Below, in pieces: positions 1 to 10,363 of a DNA stretch of 64,000 bases. Each line of letters starts with the position of its first letter. Positions within the stretch are counted from its first letter, which is position 1. The position numbers were made by a program, and so were the translations under genes. The DNA comes from Archegozetes longisetosus (lineage: Eukaryota; Arthropoda; Arachnida; Sarcoptiformes; Trhypochthoniidae): NCBI GenBank assembly GCA_018873245.2, contig JAEMBT020000006.1:8081855-8145854 (forward strand), written 5' to 3'. The notes under the pieces are model-generated. The model ran no database searches and was not told the DNA's origin. It worked only from the letters and a program-made list of their open reading frames with translations.

Positions 1-219
1 GAAGTTTTGAATAATGCTTTCTATCGTAAATTTCAGTGTTGAAAAAGCTTAAATGATAAATAAGAGAAAACATTTCGTACAAAATGTGACCGAAACTGCA
101 AATGCTTTACAAACAAGTTTCTAAAGTGTCTTTCTTATTATAGGATAAGTAGCAGTTTTAGACATTCAAAGAATTGGTTTACAGTAGCCATAAAACTAAA
201 ACATTGACAATTGGTTTAA

Positions 220-225
220 TTTATT
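220..225 (-). terminator. Poly(A) signal of CSDE1
   Basis: AATAAA on the minus strand about 17 bases past the CSDE1 stop codon, where a cleavage signal would be expected. No transcript evidence. Confidence 0.5.
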
Positions 226-241
226 TTCAGATAAGGACATG

Positions 242-3200
242 TTATGCGCGGCTATTGAATCCTTTGGTGCCGTCAGGACCTCTAGGGTTTCGAATGACAA
301 CAACTCGTGGACCACACTCTTCGACTTTGACTCGAGTCAGCCGTTCGGGTCGAACGGTTTGTGTTTCTCCAATTTTAACGATATTACAGGCAGAATATTT
401 GCCACTTCGCTGACTGTGTAATATGACGAATTCGACCAGATCTCCAGGTTGTATGTTTGTGTTGCTTCCTTTGACTTCTGACATGTGGAAAAATAGATTT
501 TTACTTTCCTCAGTCGATTCGTAGTTAAGAAATCCAAAATTTCCTTTAATACACTCAACAGTGCCCTTAAACAAAAAACAGAAATTCAATCAATACAATG
601 TCACAAATGATTGATTCGTTAGAGTACCTGATGTTTGGTTCGAATGGGCTTGATATTAACTGCTCTTTCCTTTTCAGTAGCTTTATTTATTCCAATCTGA
701 AATTTGACGACATCTCCTTTTTGTATAAATTCATTGATATCGTTGAGTGAAATCATACTAAATTCATAATGAGTGTCAGCTTTGTTGTCAGACGAACTTT
801 GAGTTGAATCAGTGACAACACGTATGAGTCCGGTGTACTCGCTTTGATCGGGATTGAAGGTTCGAACAGTTCGTGTCACGACTCCTGTCATTACTTCGGA
901 TTGTATTTGATCGGCTGGGATTTTAGTCGAAGCTTTACGAACTGACGAAGCAGTCAACTTAGAGTTCTTGTACGGAGCGTTATACTCGACCTGTTGGCCC
1001 AGTTCCAGAGTATCTATATTTCCGTCATAGACACTATAATGGAAGAAAAGTTCTCTCTGACCGTCTTCTGCTTCTATGAAACCAAAGGTGTCTTTTAGGG
1101 CGACAATATATCCGCGGTTCGGAAACTTAATACCATTTTTGGTTTGAGTACTAGAACGTGAAGCATTGTTTTTAGTCGGAGGCTCTTTTTTAGCTTTAGG
1201 CACACTTTGTTGTGATTCTGAATTGATTTGATTGGTTTCAGTTTTGTGTGACTCGTCCAAAATCATTGGCTTTAAGGGTTCGGCTGTAAATGATTGGTCG
1301 CTATCAAAATTTGGTGCACATGTGAGCAAATCTTTGTTTTTATCACTGTTAATCTCTGACAGATTGGTTCCAATATCTAATTGAGACAAAATTTCAGACC
1401 ACGAATTACTTTTGGCAACGATTCCCTGAGAATTCTTAGTCACGTGATTGGCATTTGTGGCACTTTTTCCATTATTAGCATTTAATGCATTGGTGCCCAA
1501 TTCAGTATTCAAGTCTATTAGTGGGAATTCATTGATATTCTCATAACTTTCACATTCTACTCCGTTTAGTTTCAGATTTGAATCACAAGGCATGTGCGAA
1601 TAAGATACTCCATTGGATAAAAATTTTGTTGGCGATGATTGTTGCTTAACCGGAGAAAGCAAATTCTTGAAGATAGTCCCATCAGGAAGTAGTTTAATAC
1701 GTATGGCTTGCAGTCTACCGGGAGATGACAAGTCAGGCCCTACCGTGAACTCCAGCTCATCGTTCAGCTTCAACGGCAAGTTGGGGTTAAGCATCTCGCT
1801 CACTCGAAAATAAACTCGTGTCCCTTCTCTGTTCAAACACTTTATGAATCCGTAGTAATCCTGTCAATCAGTGTCAAAATTCAAGTTAAATCATTCGAAC
1901 CAGAGATCGTGGAATAAGTTAGTGAAAAATACCTTGAGAGCAGCCACATATCCCTGTTCTCGATGTTCACCAGATATAATGAAAGTATCGTCAAACAAGT
2001 CAATGCTGGTCGCATGCTGCAATTTGTCACGTCTGTCTGTCACAATATTGAATTTGACGTAATCGCCAACTTGTAAAGTATATTCTCCTTTGACGTCTCG
2101 ATCACCGAAAGAAATTTCCATTTCAACATTATTCTTACTATAAGATATTCGACCGGGAAATGGATCGGGTGTTCCAGACATCGAAGAAATACTCGGTTGT
2201 GATCTAGAACTGGAATGAGAGCTTTGACGCTCAATTGTTTTGACGATCTGTCCCGTGAATATTTCGTCAGTTACGTCTTCAAATACAACGGAACCTGGAG
2301 ATAGTTTGTTCACGTTAACTGCAACTTCTTTATTATTGCGACTTTGAATACAGAACTCGACGTCATCACCGAGCATTAGGTCTTTGAAATCTTTACATTC
2401 GGAAGAATGAAAGAAGATTTCTTTGACCACATCGGCACGTTCTATGAATCCAAACGAATCTTTCAGAGTACAGATGACTCCTTCATACTTTTGCGGAGTC
2501 GGAATTTCGAGTTTGACGTGACGTGCTCTCAAATTACCGCTTTTATCAGTTCCGATAAAGAAAGTGACGCTGTCTTTAGCATTCAGAGTTTCGTTGTCCT
2601 CAATGTCATCTTTGGTGAAAGGTAGGAAAAAGCATTCGCCTCTATTCTCATAGGCAACTCTACCCTCTCTTTCATTTGTCGGTTCAGTTGTGATAAAACC
2701 TTTCACACGTTCGGAACTGAGCTCTTCAGCCATAAATGCTTCACTTGTTATTTTAACAACAGTACTAGCGATCGGTTTTCCTGTTCTGCGATCGTAAGTC
2801 ATTTCGAACTCTACGGGATCACCAAGTTTCAAGTGCTCGATGTTTCCAGAATATTGGCTAGTATTAAGCATATTAATCATTTTTATAAGATTTCACATCC
2901 TGAATAACTTCGACATAAAATGAAAACTAATCAAATACCTGTAATGAAAGAACAATCGCGCCTGTCTCTCACAACACTGAATGAAACCATATGATGCCAG
3001 CTTTAATATTAAAATAATATCAATATTAGAGGTTTCGCTAGTTATTCACAATAGATCAAATCAAGACATACCAATTTTTCAACAATACCAGCTTCTCTGA
3101 AGCCTCCTGTGGCACTAACAGAAGAATTGGAATCGTTGTTTGAGGAATTGATTGATTTATTAGTCGAAAAAACATTAGGCGATGAAGGAAATGAACGTCC

Positions 3201-3459
3201 AGAGGCATTGAATGTTGCACTTGCATTGTCATGATTGTTGTTTGGCATATGGAAGGGCTTTAGGTAATCAAACAGTAAATTACGATTAAATACAATTAAG
3301 TGTTATAGTAATATGCAATAAGTTAAACATTCAATTATTAATTAGTTTAATAGCAGAATATTTTGAATTAGTCTAAGCCTATTCTATGCCAACTTAAAAG
3401 ATGAAAAATATATTTCTAAGTAATAAAACGTTTGATACCTTCCAATGAGGACTTGCCAT
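242..3459 (-). CDS. CSDE1: Cold shock domain protein CSDE1 / Unr
   Basis: Cytoplasmic single-stranded RNA-binding protein that controls mRNA translation and stability. I join six exons on the minus strand: 3439-3459, 3072-3257, 2939-3000, 1933-2857, 628-1860 and 242-565. All junctions are GT-AG and in phase, giving about 916 residues (human CSDE1 is about 800). The first exon is only seven codons, Met-Ala-Ser-Pro-His-Trp-Lys; without it translation could begin at the Met at 3248. Five canonical cold shock domains show as paired (F/Y)GF and FFH/YF motifs: YGFIQC...LFFH, FGFIER...IFFH, YGFIKC...VYF, FGFIEA...LFFH and FGFLNY...LFFH. Non-canonical cold shock domains are known between these in the family. 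The C-terminus has the SUZ-C-like RNPRGPDGTKGF. A low-complexity Ser/Asn-rich stretch lies in the third quarter. Exon ends are inferred from consensus and homology, not from cDNA. Confidence 0.93.
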
Positions 3460-4730
3460 CGTCCAGATATATCGCAATGAAATTCACAGTCAGTTTCGTA
3501 AAAATAAAATTATTTAAAATTAAGTTAACTTGAGGTTAACTTATTTCCAAATAGAGAATGAATATTACAATTGAATTGACATTTGATATAATCCTCAAAA
3601 TGTAAACAAATGGCGTTATGTCTAGAGTGTTTTCTTAATGTTTAGTTACTTTATTTACTTATTTTTATATACTTTAAGAATGTGTTCGAGCTTTGCTTTG
3701 TTTCAAGTTAATGAGTTCAGTTATTGCCTGAAGTTTCAGATAATCTCTTTTTGTGATTTAAATTTCCATCTTTTCCTTTGTTTGGTTAATTGTTCGCGTT
3801 ATTATAGTTTTCTTTTTCTTATTTCCAGCTTTTTCTTTCTTTCCTTTTCTTTATGATGTTATAAGCTGTCAAATAAATTCAATTCACAAATTAATTCAAT
3901 GCAATAAATATCTATAAAAACTTATAGATAATCACTTAGTGAATGACTACTAATCATATGATTAATAGGCAATTCATTTCAGAAATTTTATTCAAGAGAA
4001 ATGCGCGTTAAGAGAAGCACTTAAGAAAAAATTACAAATAAAAAACTGATTACACTAGATAACAAGCATTCGACTCAAATCATAATTTTTAATGTTAATT
4101 GCTTTCAACTTTAGAGCCATTTTCAGCTTAAAAATAACTTCTTATTACAGAAAAGATACTTTACTGAATAAATGACTTAATAAATGATTTTTAGATAAAT
4201 TGTCCAGATGACAGACACAAGAAACAGAAGACATAAAAATTGAAACCAATGAACTGAAAAATGGATTCACGAATAGTAGCCTGCTTTCAATGAATAGTTG
4301 GTTTGTTAAAACATTATGAATGTGGCAAAAATGGCAACTTTTGCTATCAATTCAATACAAATCAATTAAATAAAACACTATTTTTCAGCTCAAATCTCAT
4401 TCAATAATTATTATAGAGAGATAAGTAAATATAATACGCATTAATTGAATAATAAAATTTTATAGAAATTTATATTGAATTGAATGCAAAACAAAGCAAA
4501 AAGAGTGCGTATAATACGAGTAAATACTATGACTTAATAATACATTTAATTAATAAATAGCAACCAAATCATGCATTAACATAAGTAAGCATTAAGTTAA
4601 CAACAATAATAAACTAATAATCGAATAAAATAGTGATTAATGTAATAGATGTGATAAATTGATACAAACCTCAGACACACTGAACGGCACACTCTATTCT
4701 ATGCCGCCATTTCTGTTTCATAATCTGTTC

Positions 4731-5038
4731 AGTCTCTCAAACGGTAAATGTTTATTCAATACTCCCCTTATTTGTGCCAAGCATTAGGTGTACAACAGTT
4801 ATATGGAGCACTCAAACTTGAGTTTCTATGCCTAGCGCGATACGCACACTATAACCGAACCTAACTAGATTAAGTATAATACCACTGTAAAGGTTAGGCT
4901 AGTTAGGTTAGTTTAGGGAATATCACGTTCAGCGCGCTCAGCATAGAAGGTAAGTTCGAATGTTCCACATAACTGCTGCGTACCTGTACAGTACTAAAAT
5001 CGTGGGAAGTATAGAACGAACGTTTACCCTCTTAGACA
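4731..5038. repeat. Foldback / MITE-like inverted repeat, ~0.3 kb
   Basis: Two imperfect arms of about 130 bases face each other. The left arm begins near GGTAAATGTTTATTC and runs through GTTATATGGAGCAC and TAGCGCGATACGC to CGAACCTAACTAG. The right arm is its reverse complement (CTAGTTAGGTTAG, CAGCGCGCTCAGCATAG, GTTCCACATAAC, GAACGTTTACCC). No coding capacity. This is the layout of a foldback non-autonomous DNA transposon. Family and target duplication are not certain. Confidence 0.7.
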
Positions 5039-5985
5039 CTAAAAGCACAGAATTATTTACCGGTCAAATTATATGAATGTCAAATATGTCCCAAATAACT
5101 TCAACTTTATAGAGCCCTTAGGTCTCTAACGCATAGAGAAATAATTGATCATTTGAACATTATTTGTATTCCCCCTTAGTAAGAGTGCGTAATTAGGCGA
5201 ATGCTCAGCATTTTTCCAAACTTTTTATCACTGAAATTTGCATTCGTTCACTTTATTGTATTGCAATGCTTTGCTCAATAGTAAGTTCGAGAAAGTTTGG
5301 AAAGTTTTACTTAGACATAACAGTTATATATATGCTGTATCTGAATTGAATAGAGAAGTTCGGCATTTAAATTGACGGGTGATATGACCTAAATCAATTT
5401 AAGTTTCAAATTAATTGATTCGCTTGAAGTTTCTTCGAATTAACATCAGCTTTAGTTCTATACAAAATGAAAGCATTGAACAAGTTTTTAATCTTGAAAT
5501 TGAATGCTGGAGTTAGTACTTCTCGAATCATTGAGTTTACTGTACGATATCCAGAAATATCTTAATTGCAATTTTTAGCCGAAGATTCTTTGAACAAGTT
5601 ATTAGTTAATGGATTTGAACAGAATAGTATTAGAATTCTGGATACTTTTCCTAACTCGTAATTAAATGTTGTTTCCCATAGTGTGACTGTTAAATTCTTA
5701 CTCAGATTGAAAATGGCCACGAATTTTTCAATTCAAGCTTGATCAGAGAGTAGATATGAGGCTTTAATTGTTAGTCTTTTTATACTCAACTGAACCAATT
5801 AGTTTTAAACGGACTAAGTTTGTCTTATTCAGTGTTGTTTGTGCGCGTAATTTGCGGCAGGAACTGAACAATTCCACAGTGAAGTTTCAAAACCTAGGTC
5901 TAGCTCAAGATTAATAGGTATTGTTCGATAAGATTCATTACATCGAGAATACTAACTCTTGACCTAACCTAACTGCCCACGCAAT

Positions 5986-6286
5986 CGAGAATCGTGTACT
6001 TTTAGAAACAACACTTTGGCTTGTATTTGATTATCATTGAATTGAAAAATGCTGGTAGTTACTGGATTTTTTACAATTGATTTGAATAATTGAATCTCTA
6101 TGTGATCTAACGTTACATAAAATACTTTATCTTCATTTATGTGTATACATGGTATTAAATCGTTCAGAGCATTTCAACCATTCAAATCAATTGTAAACAA
6201 TTCAATAACAATATCAGCATTTTTAACATGGTAATCAGATATATTGACAGAAGTGTTGTTTCTAAAAAATACACAAGCCATTCTCG
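5986..6286. repeat. Second foldback inverted repeat, ~0.3 kb
   Basis: The left arm starts CGAGAATCGTGTAC, then TTAGAAACAACACTT and AAAAATGCTG, and reaches TTTACAATTGATTTGAA. The right arm ends at 6286 and is the imperfect reverse complement (TTCAAATCAATTGTAAAC, CAGCATTTTT, AAGTGTTGTTTCTAA, CATTCTCG). No coding capacity. It is similar in size to the element at 4731-5038 but differs in sequence, so probably another MITE family. Confidence 0.68.
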
Positions 6287-6562
6287 ACTACAATAATACT
6301 CGTGTTTATAATCTCGATTAATCATATTCGTTTGTTCATGATTTTAAGATTGAGAAAATAAGCTTTATTTAAGTAATATAATTCTGAGATTTACTTAGAC
6401 TAATTAAATATTGGCTTAACTTAAATCAAAATCTGGAATGTCATAAATTACTGAGGATAATAGTTGTCATGTATAACCGATATGTAAATTATATAATTGG
6501 ATAATTAATAAATCAAAATTGTACTTTGAGTAGCAATAGACGAATAAAATAATAAAAATCAA

Positions 6563-7879
6563 TTATTGCACTTGGAATTTCTTAAGATTTTCGACAGAAT
6601 TATGGAGAACGCAAAGCATATCTTTAGCGACAATCAGTTGTGATTCACCGAATTTTCTCATATTTAAGGCAATGGCTTCTATTCTGTCGCGATGAAAGCG
6701 TTTGATCTCTTGTCGTGCGATTTCACTGCACTCTTCGAACGCCCTCTCAGCAATGATTTTTGCTTCTTCTGCTTCTTTCTTCTTATTTGACTTTGCCTTA
6801 TCTAATTTTTGATTGGCATTTTCATAATCAATCATAAGACAAGTTCTTTTAAAGAGCATATCTTTATGTGATTCATGATATCTGTGCCAATAGTAAAGTG
6901 TATTCCCGAGTGTCGTCTCGTCGTTATGAGATATCACGTCCAGACAGTGTCTGTAATCGTCTAGACCTTTGGAAAAGAGATTACAAAATCTCATTCCGAC
7001 CCTAGCGGTGCCTTCGTTGTCACCCAGATTCAGATTGAGAGCTGCAGATAGGTGAGACAAAACTTCACATAACTTCTGTCGGCCATAAATAATAGCATTC
7101 AAGGCATCGGATGCCTCCTTCAGATGCAAACTATACTCATTAATAAAATCTCTTTCTTTCTGGAAGAATTCATCGCAATCTTTATGCGTATACTTCCAAT
7201 TATCAAAAGATTCGGCAAATCGAGTGATAAATCCGACACCTTTTTTAAGTTTAGGTCGTGGAGCTGGTTCTATTTCAGTCAAGAAGCTGTCGATCGCATT
7301 GTTCGACCCGAAGACCGGATGTTTAATCATCTGTCTCAAGTAATACTGCAAAAGCCAGCAATCTTTGTTAAACTCGTCTCCAATCACAGTTTTCGAGTCG
7401 GCACCCAATTGTTTTTTTGACTTTTTGTGAGCCAACTCAGGCTCAATGGCAGGTCTTACAGGAAGTGGAGGTATTATAAGACCATCAGTTTTGTGAGCAG
7501 TTGTCAGACAGTGGTGAAGATACTCAAAGTCTTCGTATTGTCTGCAAACAGTGAACTTTTTGTCGTCTTCACAACGAATAGTCTCAATTGTATAGATGAC
7601 TACATTTCCGTTTTTGGTAACATTGTTACCTATAATAATACGATGTTTGCTCTCAAATGGAGTTCTTCTCTCAGGCGAAGAACTAGACGAAAGACCGGAC
7701 ATTGTTTCCATAGTTGGTGATCTGATGGAATCGCCGTTTCTGTCGTTGTCCTCAATGTTGTCTTCATTGATATCTTCATCGCAATCAATATCATTATCGG
7801 ATTCATGTATTGAAACTCCGTTTGAGTCAATGTCTAATCTGTTAACTCGTGTCGAGTCTTCTAATGATTTCTTTGGCAT
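6563..7879 (-). CDS. PX-BAR sorting nexin, SNX5/6/32 type
   Basis: A single uninterrupted 438-residue frame. Residues 1-75 are acidic and serine-rich. A PX (phox) domain spans about 80-202, with the RQYEDF motif (113-118) and the proline-rich IIPPLPVRP loop (135-143). A helical BAR region runs from about 215 to the end and contains YENANQKLDKAK, a signature of SNX5/SNX6/SNX32 rather than SNX1/2. Such proteins bind endosomal membranes and pair with SNX1/2 in retromer-linked (ESCPE-1) tubules. It is head-to-head with the RBM28-like gene, 396 bp apart. Lack of introns is notable beside multi-exon neighbours, but the frame is intact with no poly(A) tract, so a retrocopy cannot be assumed. Assignment within PX-BAR nexins is moderately sure. 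Confidence 0.85.
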   Translation of the reverse strand: MPKKSLEDSTRVNRLDIDSNGVSIHESDNDIDCDEDINEDNIEDNDRNGDSIRSPTMETMSGLSSSSSPERRTPFESKHRIIIGNNVTKNGNVVIYTIETIRCEDDKKFTVCRQYEDFEYLHHCLTTAHKTDGLIIPPLPVRPAIEPELAHKKSKKQLGADSKTVIGDEFNKDCWLLQYYLRQMIKHPVFGSNNAIDSFLTEIEPAPRPKLKKGVGFITRFAESFDNWKYTHKDCDEFFQKERDFINEYSLHLKEASDALNAIIYGRQKLCEVLSHLSAALNLNLGDNEGTARVGMRFCNLFSKGLDDYRHCLDVISHNDETTLGNTLYYWHRYHESHKDMLFKRTCLMIDYENANQKLDKAKSNKKKEAEEAKIIAERAFEECSEIARQEIKRFHRDRIEAIALNMRKFGESQLIVAKDMLCVLHNSVENLKKFQVQ

Positions 7880-8275
7880 TTTTTAAATTTGAGACTAGAT
7901 TTTGTGATTTGTACAATTTGTGATCAAATCAATAGATCTGAGGAATAAATAGGAATTATTAGTTGAGTAAGGATCACATAATTTTAAATAGACATACACT
8001 ACGAAAGGGGCGGATATTCGCTATTAAATAACATTTTTTAGTCATTCAAGAGCAAATATTCAATACACAAATTACGTTTAATTTTCAGTGGTTTTCAAGT
8101 ACTGTATTTACCGTTTTTCTGTAGTGCTTCTATTGACGTAATTTGTGGTGAAGAATAATATTTACATATTGTGAAATTTGTTTATAAGTTGAGCCATGTG
8201 TTTGTGTTAAGCGTGTTTTGTTCAACTACTTTATTGATTAATCTAATTGGATATAAAATTAAAAAAAGTGTATTA
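7880..8275. promoter_or_regulatory. Shared 5' region between SNX and RBM28 genes
   Basis: 396 bp separate two divergent start codons, so this must hold both promoters and 5' UTRs. It is AT-rich, and I see no clear TATA box at a sensible spacing. Inferred from gene order only. Confidence 0.5.
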
Positions 8276-10253
8276 ATGACTGAAAGGATGGCGTTTCGAG
8301 CAGACGGTAAGACTTATATCGCTTAACCTGAAATTGTTGATGAATTAACAGTAAATAAATGAGTAAAAACTAAATTTGATTTCAGATGAAAAGAAAGCAG
8401 AGAAAAAGAAACGAAAAAATTTATTAAAAGTAAAGAAATCTCGAGTTATTATAAGAAATTTGTCGTTTAAGGCAAACGAATCTATTGTTAAAGAGGCATT
8501 TGAAAAATATGGAAATGTTGTTGAAGTCAATATTCCAAAGAAACAAAACGGAAAAATGATTGGCGTCGCTTTCGTTGGATTCGATGCTATCAAAAGTGCA
8601 CTCAAAGCTGTCAAACATATGAATGAAACTGAACTTTTGGGCCGAACCATTGCTGTCGACTTTGCTTTGCCTAAAAAGGCTTTTCAAACTCATTCTCAAA
8701 AGAGTTCTGAAGAGTCAGTTGAAAATGATAATAAAAATGAGGATCGCAATGAAAAACAATTGTCTGATGAAAGCGATGGAAGTGATGTTGAAGTAAAGGA
8801 AGATATGGAAGATGAAGAACAAGAGGATGATGAGAACGATGACGATAATAGTGAAGACACTGATGATGAACATTCAAAACCAAAGAAGAAGATCGATGTC
8901 AGAAAATTGAATGATGCTTCAGAAGAAAAGACAGTTTTTGTGCGCAACTTATCGTTTATGTCTTCTGCCGAATCACTTAATGAACTGATGTCGCAATTCG
9001 GTCAAACAGAATATTGTAAAATATGTATCGATGAGTCGACTGAACACTCGAAGGGCAGCGCTTTCGTCAAATTCAAGAATAAAGGTGATGCCGCCAAGTG
9101 CTTACAAGAAGCAGAAATGCCAGACAACAATAAATTTTATTTAGACGGAAGACAATTACTGGTTTCTTTAGCGGTTACTAGAAATAAAGTAAAAGAGCTA
9201 CAAGAAAAACGATCGATGAAAGAGCGAGACAAAAGAAATTTGTATTTGGCTAAAGAAGGACTCATATATCCCGATTCACCAGCAGCTGAAGGAGTTTCAC
9301 AGACAGATCTAGCGAAGAGATTAGCGGTTAGTCTTTTGATGATTGATTTGTTTGAAGGGAATAATTAATTTTTGTTTTAATAGCTCGAAACTAGAAAAAG
9401 AAAAATGCTTCAAAACAATCATTTTTTCGTGTCTAAAACTCGACTTTGCATTCATAATCTTCCATTAAATGTTGATGATCGGAAGTTGAGATCTATTTTT
9501 TCAAGTGCTGTTAATGATAAAAATGCTAAAATAGTTGAGGTACTTGTTAAAGAAAGCTATTTTCAGTTTGCTTTTTAGAAAATATTTGGGTGACTATTTG
9601 ACTTCTATTTTTGAAAGGCACGCGTCATGCACGACCGAAAGAAGTTAGAGAAAAAATTTGGAAAATCTAAGGGATTTGGTTTTGTTGAGTTTACTGAGCA
9701 TTATCATGCATTGAAAGCATTACGGCATCTCAACAACAATCCATCGATTTTCACACCTGAGAAGCGGCCAATTGTTGAGTTTTCAATTGAGAATAAAGTT
9801 GCCTTAAATAAGAAGAAATTCCGCGCCAAAGCAAATAATAAAGGGAAGGGTAATAAAGACAATGATAATTGGGATAATGGTAATCGAGATAATGATAATG
9901 ATGATGATAATGATGAGCAAGGATCTACTAATCCTTACAGTGGAGTTATGTCAAAGCCTACCAATAAGAATGAGAAAGTGAAAGCTCCAAAAGTCAACAG
10001 AAAATTATCAGAAATGAAACAACAGTTGAAAGTTAGAGGAAAGAAACTTCAAATGAATAAAGTTAGGACTAGCAATGAGAAAAGGCATAAACAAAAGTTG
10101 GAAAAACGTAAATTAGCTAAATCTGAAACTGTCGAAACGGAAGACATTCATGATTCACATTATAGGAAAAGGAAAAATATTTTCAAAGATGAGGGTAATA
10201 GTGATGAAGTTGTTAAAAAAGTTAAAAAGCGCAAGTGGTTTCAAAGCAAGTAA
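8276..10253 (+). CDS. RBM28: RBM28-like nucleolar RNA-binding protein
   Basis: Four exons, 8276-8306, 8386-9326, 9384-9539 and 9618-10253, join in phase to about 587 residues. RBM28/Nop4 proteins act in nucleolar large-subunit ribosome assembly. Three RRMs are visible: one near residues 30-105 (VIIRNLSF ... GVAFVGF), one near 185-268 (VFVRNLSF ... GSAFVKF) and one near 345-430 (LCIHNLPL ... GFGFVEF). The first two are separated by a long acidic Asp/Glu stretch, and the tail is Lys/Arg-rich. These match RRM2-4 of the vertebrate protein. The usual first RRM is missing, and the protein starts with a short Lys-rich leader. The start at 8276 (a second Met is at 8288) lies in a 10-codon exon with a good GTAAGA donor. 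An upstream exon with RRM1 is not seen. Confidence 0.88.
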
Positions 10254-10300
10254 ATACGTTTCGTCATTTATTTTGATATTTTGAAAAACCATTATTTTGC

Positions 10301-10312
10301 TTTATTAATAAA
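10301..10312. terminator. Palindromic two-way poly(A) signal TTTATTAATAAA
   Basis: A perfect 12-base palindrome in the 110 bp gap between the convergent RBM28 and PRMT3 genes. It reads AATAAA on both strands: 54 bases past the RBM28 stop and about 58 past the PRMT3 stop. One site probably serves both transcripts. Confidence 0.65.
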
Positions 10313-10363
10313 TGAATGAATTAGAGTTAATTTGGTTGGTATATTTTCTTAATCCTGTAAATA

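Larger units (their letters stand above)
3460..6562. other. Intergenic region between CSDE1 and the sorting nexin
   Basis: About 3.1 kb with no credible coding sequence. Short open stretches (for example 3638-3856) are low complexity and lack family features. It holds two foldback elements, listed separately. The CSDE1 promoter and untranslated 5' exons probably lie between 3460 and about 4700, but I see no decisive motif. Confidence 0.6.

Noticed and set aside
4850..4920. TTAGG-like runs suggesting telomeric repeats
   Set aside because: Only a few degenerate units, placed symmetrically in the arms of a foldback element; no tandem array.
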